A DNA stretch of 64,000 bases, from assembly GCA_022821085.1 (NCBI GenBank), contig JAJEEG010000006.1, positions 332,405-396,404 on the forward strand, in the 5' to 3' direction. Below, piece by piece: positions 1 through 10,108 of this stretch. The translations under genes and the position numbers were made by a program. The DNA comes from Candidatus Latescibacterota bacterium. Lineage in GTDB: Bacteria; JAAXHH01. Every line of letters starts with the position of its first letter. Positions within the stretch are counted from its first letter, which is position 1. The notes beneath the pieces are model-generated. The model was not told the DNA's origin and searched no databases. It was given only the letters and a program-made list of their open reading frames with translations.

Positions 1-2
1 AG

Positions 3-944
3 GACCACTGGCAGACGCTGTTCAGGTCGAGCTACAGCCGCCAGATGCCCATCCTGCTCTCCGCTTTGAGCGGCATCGAGCACGCCTGTCTCGATATCCT
101 CGGCAAGTCGCTGGACATGCCGGTCTGGCGGCTGCTGGGCGGTTCCTGCCGGGATCGCGTCCGGGTCTACGCGTCCGTCGGCGGCCCGTCGCCGGAAGCC
201 TACGCGAAGCACGCACGGGCACGGGTGGCGGAAGGGTACACCGCGCTGAAGTGCACCCCGTTCCCCGATCCGGTGCGTTACGTAGATACACCGGCGGCGA
301 TGGAGCGCATCGTCGCCCGCGTCGCCGCGATCCGCGAAGCCGTGGGACCGGAGGTCGACGTGGCCGTGGATTTCCACCGGGCGGTCAGTCCGGCCATGGC
401 CAAACGCCTGCTGAAAGAACTGGAGCCCCTCAACCCGATGTTCGTGGAGGAACCCGCCCATCCGGAGAACGTCGACGCCCTGCTCGAGATTACCCGCTCC
501 ACCACCATCCCCATCGCCACCGGCGAGCGGAACACGACCCGCTGGGGGTTCCGGGAACTGGTGGAGAAGAAGGCCGCCGCGATTCTCCAGCCCGACGTGC
601 GCCATTGCGGGGGGATCCTGGAGATGAAGAAGATCGCGGCCCTGGCCGAGATTCACTACGTGGCCATGGCGCCCCACTCGGCCGCCGATCCGGTGGGCGT
701 GGCCGCGTCCCTGCAGGCCATGGCCGGCACGCCCAATTTCCTGATCCAGGAATTCGGCGGCGGTGGAGGCGATACGCTCTTCGCCCGGCCCCTGGCGTTC
801 AAGGACGGTTTCGTCGAGTTGCCGCAGGGGCCCGGCCTTGGCATCGAGATCTCGGAGGAGGGCCTCGCGGCCAACACGGCCGACTCCTGGCCGCTCCGCA
901 ACATGCGCCGCGATCCGGACGACCGGTCCTATTCCGATATCTGA
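3..944 (+). CDS. Mandelate racemase/muconate lactonizing enzyme (enolase superfamily) family protein, 5' truncated by window edge
   Basis: Frame is open from base 3 (DHWQTLFRSSYSRQMPILLSALSGIEHACLDILGKSLDMPVWRLLGG...); typical MR/MLE motifs EEPAHPENVDALLEITRSTTIPIATGER and LQPDVRHCGGILEMKKIAALAE. Confidence 0.9.
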   Translation, partial: DHWQTLFRSSYSRQMPILLSALSGIEHACLDILGKSLDMPVWRLLGGSCRDRVRVYASVGGPSPEAYAKHARARVAEGYTALKCTPFPDPVRYVDTPAAMERIVARVAAIREAVGPEVDVAVDFHRAVSPAMAKRLLKELEPLNPMFVEEPAHPENVDALLEITRSTTIPIATGERNTTRWGFRELVEKKAAAILQPDVRHCGGILEMKKIAALAEIHYVAMAPHSAADPVGVAASLQAMAGTPNFLIQEFGGGGGDTLFARPLAFKDGFVELPQGPGLGIEISEEGLAANTADSWPLRNMRRDPDDRSYSDI

Positions 945-963
945 ACGGGGGCAACCAAGCATC

Positions 964-1929
964 ATGCCAGAGAAAACTACGCTACCGGCGAAGTGCACGC
1001 TACCGGCGAAGTGCACGCTACCGGCCGCTGCGCCCGCCGGCAAATCCGCGCGCCGATCGGCCGCTGCGCCCGCCGGCAAATCCGCGCGCCGATCAGGCGT
1101 CCTGTTCCCGGGCACTGCCGCTGTCTTGTGCGCTATCGTATCCCTGGGCTGCGCGTCGGAACCGGATCCTTCGGCGTCGACCGCGGATCCCGAAAGCCGT
1201 CGCGGAGACGCCATGGCCGCCGCCGACACGGCCACTTCGGCCGCCGCCGACACGGCCTGGACACCGCCGCGTCCCCGTTCCGTCCATGAGCGGCAGCGGG
1301 AGCGGGCACGCATGGTCGAGGTGATCCTGGACAAGTCACCCATGGTGACGGACGGGGCCGTAATACGGGCCATGATGGACGCGCCCCGCCACGTCTTCGT
1401 CCACGAACAGACCCGGCGCATCGCCTACGACGACACGCCCCTGCCCATCGGGCTCGGGCAGACCATCTCCCAGCCCTATATCGTGGCGTACATGACCGAG
1501 CTGCTCGAAATCGATTCGGCTTCGAAGGTGCTGGAGATCGGTACCGGTTCGGGCTACCAGGCCGCCGTGCTCGCGCACATCACGCCGCACGTGTATACCA
1601 TGGAGATCATCGAACCCCTGCTGGACCGGGCCCGCGGACTGCTCGAGGAGGAGGGGTATGACGCCGTTCAGACGCGCCACGGCGACGGTTACTACGGCTG
1701 GCCGGAAGCAGGACCCTACGACGCCATCATCGTCACCTGCGCGGCCGGACATCTGCCGCCCCTCCTGTGGTCCCAGCTCAAGCCGGGCGGCCGCATCGTC
1801 ATTCCCATCGGAGAGATGACAGGTGTGCAGCGGCTCGTCGTCGTCCGCAAGACGGCGGACGGCGAGCGGACTTCCCGCACCGTGATGCCCGTTCGCTTCG
1901 TGCCCATGACCGGCCGGGTCGAACAGTGA
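964..1929 (+). CDS. pcm: Protein-L-isoaspartate O-methyltransferase with N-terminal repeats and lipobox-like signal
   Basis: PCMT motifs (PLPIGLGQTISQPYIVAYMTELLEI, VLEIGTGSGYQAAVLA, IGEMTGVQRLVVVRK). ATG at 964 is in frame; N-terminus has tandem repeats followed by VLCAIVSLGCAS. Confidence 0.9.
   Translation: MPEKTTLPAKCTLPAKCTLPAAAPAGKSARRSAAAPAGKSARRSGVLFPGTAAVLCAIVSLGCASEPDPSASTADPESRRGDAMAAADTATSAAADTAWTPPRPRSVHERQRERARMVEVILDKSPMVTDGAVIRAMMDAPRHVFVHEQTRRIAYDDTPLPIGLGQTISQPYIVAYMTELLEIDSASKVLEIGTGSGYQAAVLAHITPHVYTMEIIEPLLDRARGLLEEEGYDAVQTRHGDGYYGWPEAGPYDAIIVTCAAGHLPPLLWSQLKPGGRIVIPIGEMTGVQRLVVVRKTADGERTSRTVMPVRFVPMTGRVEQ
979..1096 (+). repeat. Two adjacent in-frame tandem repeats: 18 bp x2.4 (982-1025) and 36 bp x2 (1024-1095)
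   Basis: ctaccggcgaagtgcacg repeated; gccgctgcgcccgccggcaaatccgcgcgccgatcg repeated (AAAPAGKSARRS x2). Confidence 0.95.
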
Positions 1930-4460
1930 CGTCGCGAACCGAAAACGCGGATACGCCCGAGGGTTTGCCGACCAATTACCTCGTGCGGGCCACCGCCCTG
2001 GTGTCCTGCGGCGTCATCGCCTTCGAAATCGGGCTCATTCGCATCCTGCAGTACGCGAGTTGGTACCACTTCGCCTTCCTCGTCATCACCATCGCGCTCC
2101 TCGGCTTCGGCATGAGCGGCGCCATCCTGTCGCTGTGGCGCAGTTACCTCCTCCGGCGCCGGCATACGGCCCTTCCCGTACTGGCCCTGCTCACGGCCCT
2201 CTCCATTCCCCTCATGCTTCAGGCCGCGCAGCTTCTGCCCGTGACCGGCCGTTTCCTGCCCGGCCTGGTCGTCGGGCAGCTGGCCTGGTGGGCAGGATAC
2301 TGGGCCCTGCTGACCGTCCCCTTCGCCCTGGGCGCCACCGCTATCGGACTGGCGCTGATGTCCGCCGGGGAAAGGCTCTCCGCGGTCTACGCGGCGAACC
2401 TCATCGGCAGCGCGGCCGGCGCGGTCGGCGTGACCATCCTCATGTACTTCGTGGAACCGGCATGGTTGGGCTTCGTGACCGGCGCCCTGGTCCTGGCCGC
2501 GGCATACCGCGCGGACCGGCGGGCGTTGAGCGCCGGACTGGTTTCCGCGAGTGTGCTGGCCGTGCTGGCCGGCGCACTGCTGGCGCTGCTTTATCCACCT
2601 TCCATTCGCGTGGACGACGACAAGTACCTGGCCTATGTGGACCGGCTCGAAGCGGGCGGCCAGGCCGAGCGACTGGCCCGCGCCTTTGGTCCGTCGGGGG
2701 TCGTGGAGGCGTTCGGCAGCGATGCCTTTCACGACATGGCCTTCGTGACCGACGATCGCGTGCCGCCGTCCATGGCGTCGATCGTCGTGGACGGTCACCG
2801 CGCCGGATCCCTGTTGCGCATCGAACGGCCGGAACAGGCGGCGGTGCTGGACGGCACGCTCATGGCCCTGCCCTATGGCCTGGTTCCATCCAACCCCAGC
2901 GTACTGCTGCTGGACGAGGTCGGCGGCGGCAACATCTGGCTGGCCCGGCGGCACGGCGCGGCTGCGGTCGACGTCGTGCAATCCAACCGCGTTTTGTCGG
3001 GTCTCCTGGCCGGTCCCCTGGAGGACGAAGGCGGTATGGTATTCGATCTGCCGGGGGTCGCGCTCCATCCCGTGGAACCCCGGGCTTTCCTCGAGGGGAC
3101 TCGGGGTTCCTTCGATCTCATCCAGCTGGCGGGCATGGAATCCTGGTCGGCGGCCGCGGGCGGCCTGGAAGGGCTGAACCAGGATCATCTCATGACGGTG
3201 GAGGGCGTGGCGGCCGCCCTTCGGCGGTTGTCGCCCGATGGCATCCTCCACGTGTCCCGCGGGATACAGTTGCCGCCCCGGGACAACGCGAAGATCGCGG
3301 CAACGGTCATTGCCGCACTCGAACAGTCGGGGATCTCACGGCCCGCGTCGGCGGCCGGGACCGCCCGCCTGGCCCGCCCCGGCGCGCATATCGCCATGGT
3401 CCGGGATTTCCTGGGCGTCTGCACCATGGTCCGGCCAAGGCCCTGGCGGGTAGGGGAGATCCGCCGGCTGCGGGAACTGGCCGCGGAGCGGAACCTGACC
3501 CCGGTGTACTTCGAGGGGATAACGGCCGGCGAACTGAACCGACCCGACGAACTCCCCGGACCGCCGGGGGAAGAAGGTGACTACCTGTACTACGTGATGC
3601 GTAGCCTGTTGTCCGGAGACCCCGGCGAAACCGCCCGGTTCTTCGACGAGTGGCCCTTCGAAGTCCGGCCGGCCACCGACGACCGCCCCTTCTTCGGCAA
3701 TTTCGGAAAACTGGGTGCCCTGCCCGATTTCCGGCGAGCCTATGGCGCGGGGTGGCTGCTGCGGTCGGAACTGGCCTTTCTCTTCGTCCTGTCCACCGCC
3801 GTCATCGTCACGTGCGCGGGCCTGGTGTTGATGCTCCTGCCCTTTGCTTTCCGCGCCGACATCAGAAGGGCGTCCGGAAGGTCGATCGCCGCGGTGTACT
3901 TTCTGGCCATCGGGCTGGCCTACCTGGTGGTGGAAATCGCCTTTCTGTCGGGCATACAACGTCTGCTGGGCGATCCCGTGATCGGCGGCGCGGCCACCGT
4001 GGGTGGCTTTCTGCTCTGCTCGGGCCTGGGCAGCCTGGCGGCGAATCGCATCGCCTCATTGCCCGGCGTATCACTGGCCAGGCTCGCTATGGTGCCGGCG
4101 GTCCTGGCCATACCCGTATTCACGGGCCTGATCCTCCTTGCGCTGTTCGGAGGCGCCTGGCCGCTGGGACTCCGTCTCGCCGCGGTAATCGTCCTCATCG
4201 CACCCCTGGCCTTCGCCATGGGGCTGCCCTTCCCGCTGGGGCTTCGATGGTTCGGGACGCGGTCCGCCGCGCTGGTGCCCTGGGCATGGGGCGTGAACGG
4301 CTGTGCTTCTGTCCTGGCCTCGCCGCTGGCCATGATCATCGCCATGCAGTGGGGTTTTGTGCTCACGGTTTCGGCGGCGGCGGCCTGCTATGTCGTCGCG
4401 GCCTGCGCGGCAGCGTGGAGCGCCGCGCGGCGGCCAGGTGAACAGCCCGGCCTTGCTTAG
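1926..4460 (+). CDS. Polytopic membrane protein with central spermidine-synthase/SAM-methyltransferase-like domain
   Basis: GTG start overlaps the pcm stop (GTGA). Multiple N- and C-terminal TM helices around a SpeE-like segment (VLLLDEVGGGNIWLARRHGAAAVDVVQ, GSFDLIQLAGMES). Confidence 0.75.
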   Translation: MTSRTENADTPEGLPTNYLVRATALVSCGVIAFEIGLIRILQYASWYHFAFLVITIALLGFGMSGAILSLWRSYLLRRRHTALPVLALLTALSIPLMLQAAQLLPVTGRFLPGLVVGQLAWWAGYWALLTVPFALGATAIGLALMSAGERLSAVYAANLIGSAAGAVGVTILMYFVEPAWLGFVTGALVLAAAYRADRRALSAGLVSASVLAVLAGALLALLYPPSIRVDDDKYLAYVDRLEAGGQAERLARAFGPSGVVEAFGSDAFHDMAFVTDDRVPPSMASIVVDGHRAGSLLRIERPEQAAVLDGTLMALPYGLVPSNPSVLLLDEVGGGNIWLARRHGAAAVDVVQSNRVLSGLLAGPLEDEGGMVFDLPGVALHPVEPRAFLEGTRGSFDLIQLAGMESWSAAAGGLEGLNQDHLMTVEGVAAALRRLSPDGILHVSRGIQLPPRDNAKIAATVIAALEQSGISRPASAAGTARLARPGAHIAMVRDFLGVCTMVRPRPWRVGEIRRLRELAAERNLTPVYFEGITAGELNRPDELPGPPGEEGDYLYYVMRSLLSGDPGETARFFDEWPFEVRPATDDRPFFGNFGKLGALPDFRRAYGAGWLLRSELAFLFVLSTAVIVTCAGLVLMLLPFAFRADIRRASGRSIAAVYFLAIGLAYLVVEIAFLSGIQRLLGDPVIGGAATVGGFLLCSGLGSLAANRIASLPGVSLARLAMVPAVLAIPVFTGLILLALFGGAWPLGLRLAAVIVLIAPLAFAMGLPFPLGLRWFGTRSAALVPWAWGVNGCASVLASPLAMIIAMQWGFVLTVSAAAACYVVAACAAAWSAARRPGEQPGLA

Positions 4461-4536
4461 ATTCTGAATCTTGTTGTTAGCTGACTGAATCATCCAGTGG
4501 GATTCCTGTAAATACCTTAGAGAGACGTAACCTTCC

Positions 4537-7500
4537 ATGCAACGAACCGAGGACGGAGGCTGCCGGTTTTCCGCAACGGACCTGGTCAACTACCTGGGCT
4601 GCCGCCACGCAACCTATCTCGATATGCGGAGCCTGGAGGAAGACCTCGAGAAGGCGGAGGCCGATGACACCATGGCGTTGTTGCAGCGCAAGGGCCTGGA
4701 ACACGAGAAAGCCTACCTGGAACGGCTGCGGACCGAAGGACGGGACATTGTCGAGATAGACCGGAACGGATCGCTTCAGGACCGGGCGGCCGCGACCCGG
4801 TCGGCCATGGAGTCCGGCGCGGATGTCATTTTCCAGGCCGTGCTCCACCGGGAACCCTGGCACGGTTACGCCGATTTCCTGGTCCGTTGTCCCCGGCCTT
4901 CCGCACTCGGAGACTACGGCTACGAGGTACTGGATACCAAGCTCGCAAAGACTGCAGCGCCGAAACACCTCATTCAACTCTGTGTATACACCGACCTGCT
5001 GGAAGGACTGCAGGAACTGCGGCCCGAATACATGTATCTGCTGCTGGGAGACGGCAATAAATCGTGTTTCAGGGTGGATGATTTCTACTACTACTATGCC
5101 CTGGCGCGCCAGCGCTTCGAGGCGTGGATCGAAGAGCCTCCCGTCGATACGAATCCCGATCCCTGCGCGCATTGCGAGCACTGCCACTGGCGCGACCTCT
5201 GCGCCCGTCGCTGGGAAGAGGACGACCACCTGTCCCGCGTGGCCAATATCCGCAAGACCCAGATCGCCGCACTGAGAAACGCCGGTATCAACACGCTTTC
5301 CGATCTCGCCCAACTGGATGCCAAAAGGCAAATCGCCGACACGAGTGAGGAGGGTCTCGCACGGCTTCGTGCCCAGGCCGCATTGCAGTACGAAAAGGCG
5401 AAGACGGGAAAGGATGCGTGGGAACTGCTCGATTTCGACGATGAAAAGGGACTGTCGCGGCTGCCCGCGCCTGACCGGGGCGACCTGTTCTTCGACATGG
5501 AAGGCGATCCGCTGTATCCCGACGGACTGGAATACCTCCTCGGTGTGGTCACCGTGACGGATGGCCGGCCGGTCTTCAAGGCCTTCTGGGCCCATGACCA
5601 CGTGGCGGAGAAGAAAGCCTTCGAGGAATTCATGGCCTTTCTTGACGTGCACCTGAGGCAGTATCCCTCGGCCTATATCTACCACTATAACCACTACGAG
5701 ACCACGGCCCTGAAACGGCTGGCGGGCCGCTACGGGACCTGCGAGGAACAACTCGACAACCTGCTGCGCCGGAATCGGTTCGTCGATCTTTACCTGGTCG
5801 TGCGGGAGAGCATCCGGACCTCCGAGCCGCGTTACTCGCTGAAGAACCTCGAGACCTTTTACATGAAGCGCAGCGGGGAGGTGGCGACGGCCACAGAGAG
5901 CGTCGTCGTATACAACCTCTGGCAGGAGTCCGGCGATGACGATCTACTGCGGCAAATCGCCGAGTACAACGAGGAAGACTGCGTTTCCACGTGGAAGCTG
6001 CGCGACTGGCTGGTGTCGCTCCGTCCGGCCCATGCGTCCTGGTTCACCGGGCGCGAAAGCGGCGGGCACGAAAGCGATGGGGAGTCTTCTGACGCGACGC
6101 TCGGGCGCAAGGACTGGGAGATCGAGTACGAGGACTGCCAGCGCAGGTTGGGCGTTTTCGAGGCTGACCCACCGAAAGACGGCCGGCGCGTCGCAGACCT
6201 GCTGGAATTCCACAACCGGGAGGCCAAGCCCGAATGGTGGGCCGCCTTTGAACGCCGCGACAAGACGACGGACGAACTGATCGAGGACGTGGAGTGCCTG
6301 GGGGGATTGGAAAAGTCGGAGGAACCACCCAGGCAGGACAAGAGATCGAAGGTATACACATTCCGGTTCCCGCCCCAGGACTTCAAGCTCAAGGCCGGGG
6401 ACCAGATCGCCAACGCGCAGACCATGGACAGGGCCGGTACGATCCAGGAAATCGACGAATCGCGCGGGATCGTCCGGGTCCGGCAGGGACCGCGCGTACA
6501 ACCATTGCCGTCAAACGCTTCGATCGGCCCCGGCGGACCGGTAGACGCGAAGGTCATCCGGGCGGGGATCTACCGTCATGCGGAGCAGTTCATCCGGGAC
6601 GCGACGACTCCGCGGGCCGTCACGGATCTGCTTCGACGGGCCGTCCCGCGGATCAAGGGACGCACCCCGGGCGCGCCGATCGTCGAGCCCGGCAACGAAG
6701 GGATTGACGGTTATCTCGATGCCGTGGCGAATCTTGACGACAGCTATCTCTTCATCCAGGGGCCGCCCGGCGCCGGCAAGACCTACACGAGCGGCCATCT
6801 CATCGTCTCGCTGATCGAGAAAGGGAACAAAGTCGGCATTGCGTCCAATGCGCATCAGGCCATCCACAACCTGCTGGACATGGTCGTCGAGGTGGCGCGG
6901 GAACGGGGCGTGTCGTTCCGGGGCGTCAAGAAGAGCAGCGGGGGCAATCCGGACAGCGTTTACAATGGAGAATTCGTAACGAATATCGAAAAAACAGGAG
7001 ACATCAAACGCGACGCGGACCTCTACGCCGGGACGGCGTGGCTGTTTTCCGACGAACGCCTCGCCGACTGCCTGGACTACCTCTTCATCGACGAAGCGGG
7101 ACAGGTGTCGACCGCTAACGTCGTGGGCATGTCGTCGTCGACCTCGAACATCGTCCTGGTGGGCGACCAGATGCAGCTGGGCCAACCCATGAAGGGGACC
7201 CATCCGGGCGAGGCCGGCATGTCGGTCCTGGAATACCTCCTGCAGGGAAGGGATACCATTCCGGCCGACCGCGGGATCTTCCTGGGGACGACCTGGCGCC
7301 TCAAGCCGAGTATCTGCCGGTTCGTTTCCGGCGCCTTTTACGACGGAAGGCTGGAGAACCATCCCGAAACCGCCCGGCGCAGGCTGTTGCTGGAAAAAAC
7401 GGAACTCCCCGAAGAGGGCATCGTCATGATCGCGGCGGATCACGCGGGATGCTCCCAGAAAAGCGTGGCGGAGGGCAAGGTCGTCAAGGCCTGCTACGAG

Positions 7501-7941
7501 CAGCTGCTGGGGCAGTCCTTTGCGGACGGGCGCGGCGGGACCCGTTCGCTGACCAGGGCGGACATCCTGGTGGTTTCGCCCTATAACGTGCAGGTGAACC
7601 ACCTGCGGTCGGCGTTGCCCGACGGCGCGCGGGTGGGCACGGTGGACAAGTTCCAGGGACAGGAGGCGCCCGTGGTCCTCGTCTCCATGGTGACGTCCAC
7701 GGCCGAGGACCTGCCCAGGCACATGGAGTTCCTGTACAGCCGGAACCGGCTCAACGTGGCCGTCTCCCGGGCGCAGTGCCTGGCCATCGTCGTCCTCAAT
7801 CCGCGTCTGCTGGAGGCCCCGTGCAGGACCGTGGAACAGATGCGTCTGGTCAACGTGTTCTGCCGGCTGGAGCAATACGCTTACGGGCTGGAGTCGGGAG
7901 TTGGAGCCGCCGAGGAAGCGGACCAGGCGGGGCCGGGTTGA
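4537..7941 (+). CDS. TM0106-family RecB/Cas4-like Fe-S nuclease + RNase H-like exonuclease + SF1 (Upf1/Dna2-like) helicase
   Basis: N-terminal Cys (YLGCRHATYLD) plus CAHCEHCHWRDLC cluster; DLFFDMEGDP...YNEEDCVST; IQGPPGAGKTYTSGHL Walker A, LFIDEAGQVS Walker B, VDKFQGQEAPVVLVSMVTS, RLNVAVSRAQ. Confidence 0.88.
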   Translation: MQRTEDGGCRFSATDLVNYLGCRHATYLDMRSLEEDLEKAEADDTMALLQRKGLEHEKAYLERLRTEGRDIVEIDRNGSLQDRAAATRSAMESGADVIFQAVLHREPWHGYADFLVRCPRPSALGDYGYEVLDTKLAKTAAPKHLIQLCVYTDLLEGLQELRPEYMYLLLGDGNKSCFRVDDFYYYYALARQRFEAWIEEPPVDTNPDPCAHCEHCHWRDLCARRWEEDDHLSRVANIRKTQIAALRNAGINTLSDLAQLDAKRQIADTSEEGLARLRAQAALQYEKAKTGKDAWELLDFDDEKGLSRLPAPDRGDLFFDMEGDPLYPDGLEYLLGVVTVTDGRPVFKAFWAHDHVAEKKAFEEFMAFLDVHLRQYPSAYIYHYNHYETTALKRLAGRYGTCEEQLDNLLRRNRFVDLYLVVRESIRTSEPRYSLKNLETFYMKRSGEVATATESVVVYNLWQESGDDDLLRQIAEYNEEDCVSTWKLRDWLVSLRPAHASWFTGRESGGHESDGESSDATLGRKDWEIEYEDCQRRLGVFEADPPKDGRRVADLLEFHNREAKPEWWAAFERRDKTTDELIEDVECLGGLEKSEEPPRQDKRSKVYTFRFPPQDFKLKAGDQIANAQTMDRAGTIQEIDESRGIVRVRQGPRVQPLPSNASIGPGGPVDAKVIRAGIYRHAEQFIRDATTPRAVTDLLRRAVPRIKGRTPGAPIVEPGNEGIDGYLDAVANLDDSYLFIQGPPGAGKTYTSGHLIVSLIEKGNKVGIASNAHQAIHNLLDMVVEVARERGVSFRGVKKSSGGNPDSVYNGEFVTNIEKTGDIKRDADLYAGTAWLFSDERLADCLDYLFIDEAGQVSTANVVGMSSSTSNIVLVGDQMQLGQPMKGTHPGEAGMSVLEYLLQGRDTIPADRGIFLGTTWRLKPSICRFVSGAFYDGRLENHPETARRRLLLEKTELPEEGIVMIAADHAGCSQKSVAEGKVVKACYEQLLGQSFADGRGGTRSLTRADILVVSPYNVQVNHLRSALPDGARVGTVDKFQGQEAPVVLVSMVTSTAEDLPRHMEFLYSRNRLNVAVSRAQCLAIVVLNPRLLEAPCRTVEQMRLVNVFCRLEQYAYGLESGVGAAEEADQAGPG

Positions 7942-7942
7942 C

Positions 7943-7976
7943 CGGCCGCTCAACGCACCCGGCCGCTCAGCGCACG
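7943..7976. repeat. 17 bp tandem duplication that duplicates a stop-codon segment between convergent genes
   Basis: cggccgctcaacgcacc / cggccgctcagcgcacg. Confidence 0.9.
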
Positions 7977-10015
7977 CGGCCGATGACGGCGGTCTGGTCG
8001 TCGAACTGTTCCACGCCGAGCGAGAAGTCGCGGACGGAGGCGAGGATCCGCTCCAGGATTTCTTCGCTGGACCGGTCGCGGTTTCGCGAAAGGACCCGGC
8101 GAAGGCGCGCTTCCCCGAAGTCTTCATCCTCCCTGTTGAGCGCATCCGTAATGCCGTCGGTATAGACCGCGAAGAGATCCCCCGGATCGACGTTTACGGA
8201 GGAATCTTCGTATTCCGCTTCCGGAAACAACCCGATGGGGTAGCCGCCGCTTTCGAGCAGCGCGACATCGTCGCTGCCGCGGCGCAGGAGCAGGGGTGGA
8301 TTGTGGCCGGCGCAGCAGTAATCGAGCCGGGCCGTCTCCGTATGGTACGAGCAGATGAACACCGTGGCGAACCGTTCCGGCGCCGTGCTGTGGCACAGGT
8401 AGACGTTGAGGCGGGACATCAGCCGTGACAGCCGGTCCGGGCTTCCTTCCAGCGCGGGGTCCAGCGCCTGGGACCGCAGGGAGGCCTGCAGGCCGGCCAT
8501 CATGAGCGCCGCCGATATGCCCTTGCCCGAGATGTCGCCCACCACGATATCCAGCATCCGGTCCCGGTGCTCGATGAAGTCATAGTAGTCTCCGCTGACC
8601 GTGCGGGCGGGGATCCATGCGCCGGCCAGTTCGAGGGGACCGCGCTTCGGAGGCACGTTGGGTATGAAACGGGCCTGCACTTCCCGGGCCATGGACAGTT
8701 CCGTTTCGATGCGCTCCTTTTCTCTTTCCTCATTCATCAGCATCTCGATGCTCTGCGCCATGGTGTTGAAGGAGCGGCCGAGTTCGCCAAGCTGATCCCG
8801 CGCCTTTTCTTCCACGCGGAAGTCCGTCCTGCCGGCGCGGATGGCTTCCGTACCCTCGTACAGCCCGCCCACCGCCGTGGTGATCCGCCGCGAAACGAGC
8901 AGCCCGATCAAAAAGGAGATCACCTCGAAGCAGACGAATACGGCGCACAGGACGATGACGACGAAAAACAGCGGAGGAAAGCCGGACAGCAGCATGTCCC
9001 CGGTAACGGTCGCTTCGAATATACGCGCCGGATCGAGATCCAGGCCCAGGATCGCAATGTCCTGTTCCCCCGAATGCCAGGACCTGACGGAGAATGAAGC
9101 GGCCCACGGCACGTGAAGCGCCCCCAGGAGCGGCAACCGGGACCTTTCCACTTCCGAGGGTGCTGACTCATAGACGGTGACGTCTTCGTAATCGACCGGT
9201 CCGGACCGGAACGCGACCTCCGCGCCCAGGTCTTCCCATATCTTCGTCCGGTAATCTACTTCCAGTGGCTTGTAGGAGAGGACGTACAGGTTGCGTCCGC
9301 GGAAGTCGATCGCGGTGCCGGCGCGAAAGGACAGCGCGGCGGGACCGTCGGCCAGGCCGTCGGACAGGCTGTCGTAAACTACGTCGGCGAAGTGGTCTTC
9401 CCGAAGCAGCCAGTCCGGGAGGGGTTCGGGCGTATTGAAGGGGGGCGATGCAAGTACCGGACGGCCATCCTCGAATACGCTGATCGACAGGCCGGTCAGG
9501 TCCGGATTGTCCCGCAAGGTCTCGTCCACGATCCCGGCGAAAGGCGGCCTTCCTTCCGTAGCCGTCCTCAGCAGGGCCAGCTGTATGTCGACCGGAATAT
9601 GATCGAGCCGGTCGACGGTTTCTTCGATATGGCGGGTGACCAGGTTGGTGCCCAGGGTCCCGATCCAGAGCCATCCGACAAGTATGCTGATCGACGAGGC
9701 GATACACAGGGGCGCGATGCCGGCGAAGAGGAAGACGACGATGATGCGATTCCGGACTTTCCACAACAGATGGTCCCGCAGCCACGAAAAGGCCTTCCAC
9801 GAGTAGTAGAAAGTGCCGGCGGCCAGGAGAGCGATGGCCGGCACGACGAGCCAGGCGACCACACCCTGCCAGGTACCCAGGACCAGGAAGTAGACCGCCG
9901 TCACGATCAGCCCGGCATATATGCAGCGCTTCAGCCAGGTATCCGGCGCCAGCCGATTCACCATCCGGCGTATCGCGGATCCGATTCGTGCGGCGAGGTG
10001 TGCGGCGCGATTCAT
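7967..10015 (-). CDS. HAMP-domain membrane sensor with SpoIIE/PP2C serine phosphatase domain
   Basis: TM segments, HAMP (RRITTAVGGLYEGTEAIRAGRTDFRVEEKARDQLGELGRSFNTMAQSIEML), then EVQARFIPNVPP...SGDYYDFIEHRDRMLDIVVGDISGKGISAALMMA. Confidence 0.92.
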   Translation of the reverse strand: MNRAAHLAARIGSAIRRMVNRLAPDTWLKRCIYAGLIVTAVYFLVLGTWQGVVAWLVVPAIALLAAGTFYYSWKAFSWLRDHLLWKVRNRIIVVFLFAGIAPLCIASSISILVGWLWIGTLGTNLVTRHIEETVDRLDHIPVDIQLALLRTATEGRPPFAGIVDETLRDNPDLTGLSISVFEDGRPVLASPPFNTPEPLPDWLLREDHFADVVYDSLSDGLADGPAALSFRAGTAIDFRGRNLYVLSYKPLEVDYRTKIWEDLGAEVAFRSGPVDYEDVTVYESAPSEVERSRLPLLGALHVPWAASFSVRSWHSGEQDIAILGLDLDPARIFEATVTGDMLLSGFPPLFFVVIVLCAVFVCFEVISFLIGLLVSRRITTAVGGLYEGTEAIRAGRTDFRVEEKARDQLGELGRSFNTMAQSIEMLMNEEREKERIETELSMAREVQARFIPNVPPKRGPLELAGAWIPARTVSGDYYDFIEHRDRMLDIVVGDISGKGISAALMMAGLQASLRSQALDPALEGSPDRLSRLMSRLNVYLCHSTAPERFATVFICSYHTETARLDYCCAGHNPPLLLRRGSDDVALLESGGYPIGLFPEAEYEDSSVNVDPGDLFAVYTDGITDALNREDEDFGEARLRRVLSRNRDRSSEEILERILASVRDFSLGVEQFDDQTAVIGRVR

Positions 10016-10108
10016 GAAAGGTACTCCAGGGGGTTGGGCCGGCGGGTGCTCATGCACAATGCCGCAGCGGGCCGCCGGGCCCAGGACGGCAAAACCAACG
10101 GCCACGCG

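Noticed and set aside
1716-3251. 511-aa minus-strand ORF
   Set aside because: Shadow ORF opposite the SpeE-like membrane gene.
4537-7941. Cas4 / CRISPR adaptation gene
   Set aside because: Cas4-like Cys motif is part of a nuclease-helicase fusion with no other cas gene or array in the window.
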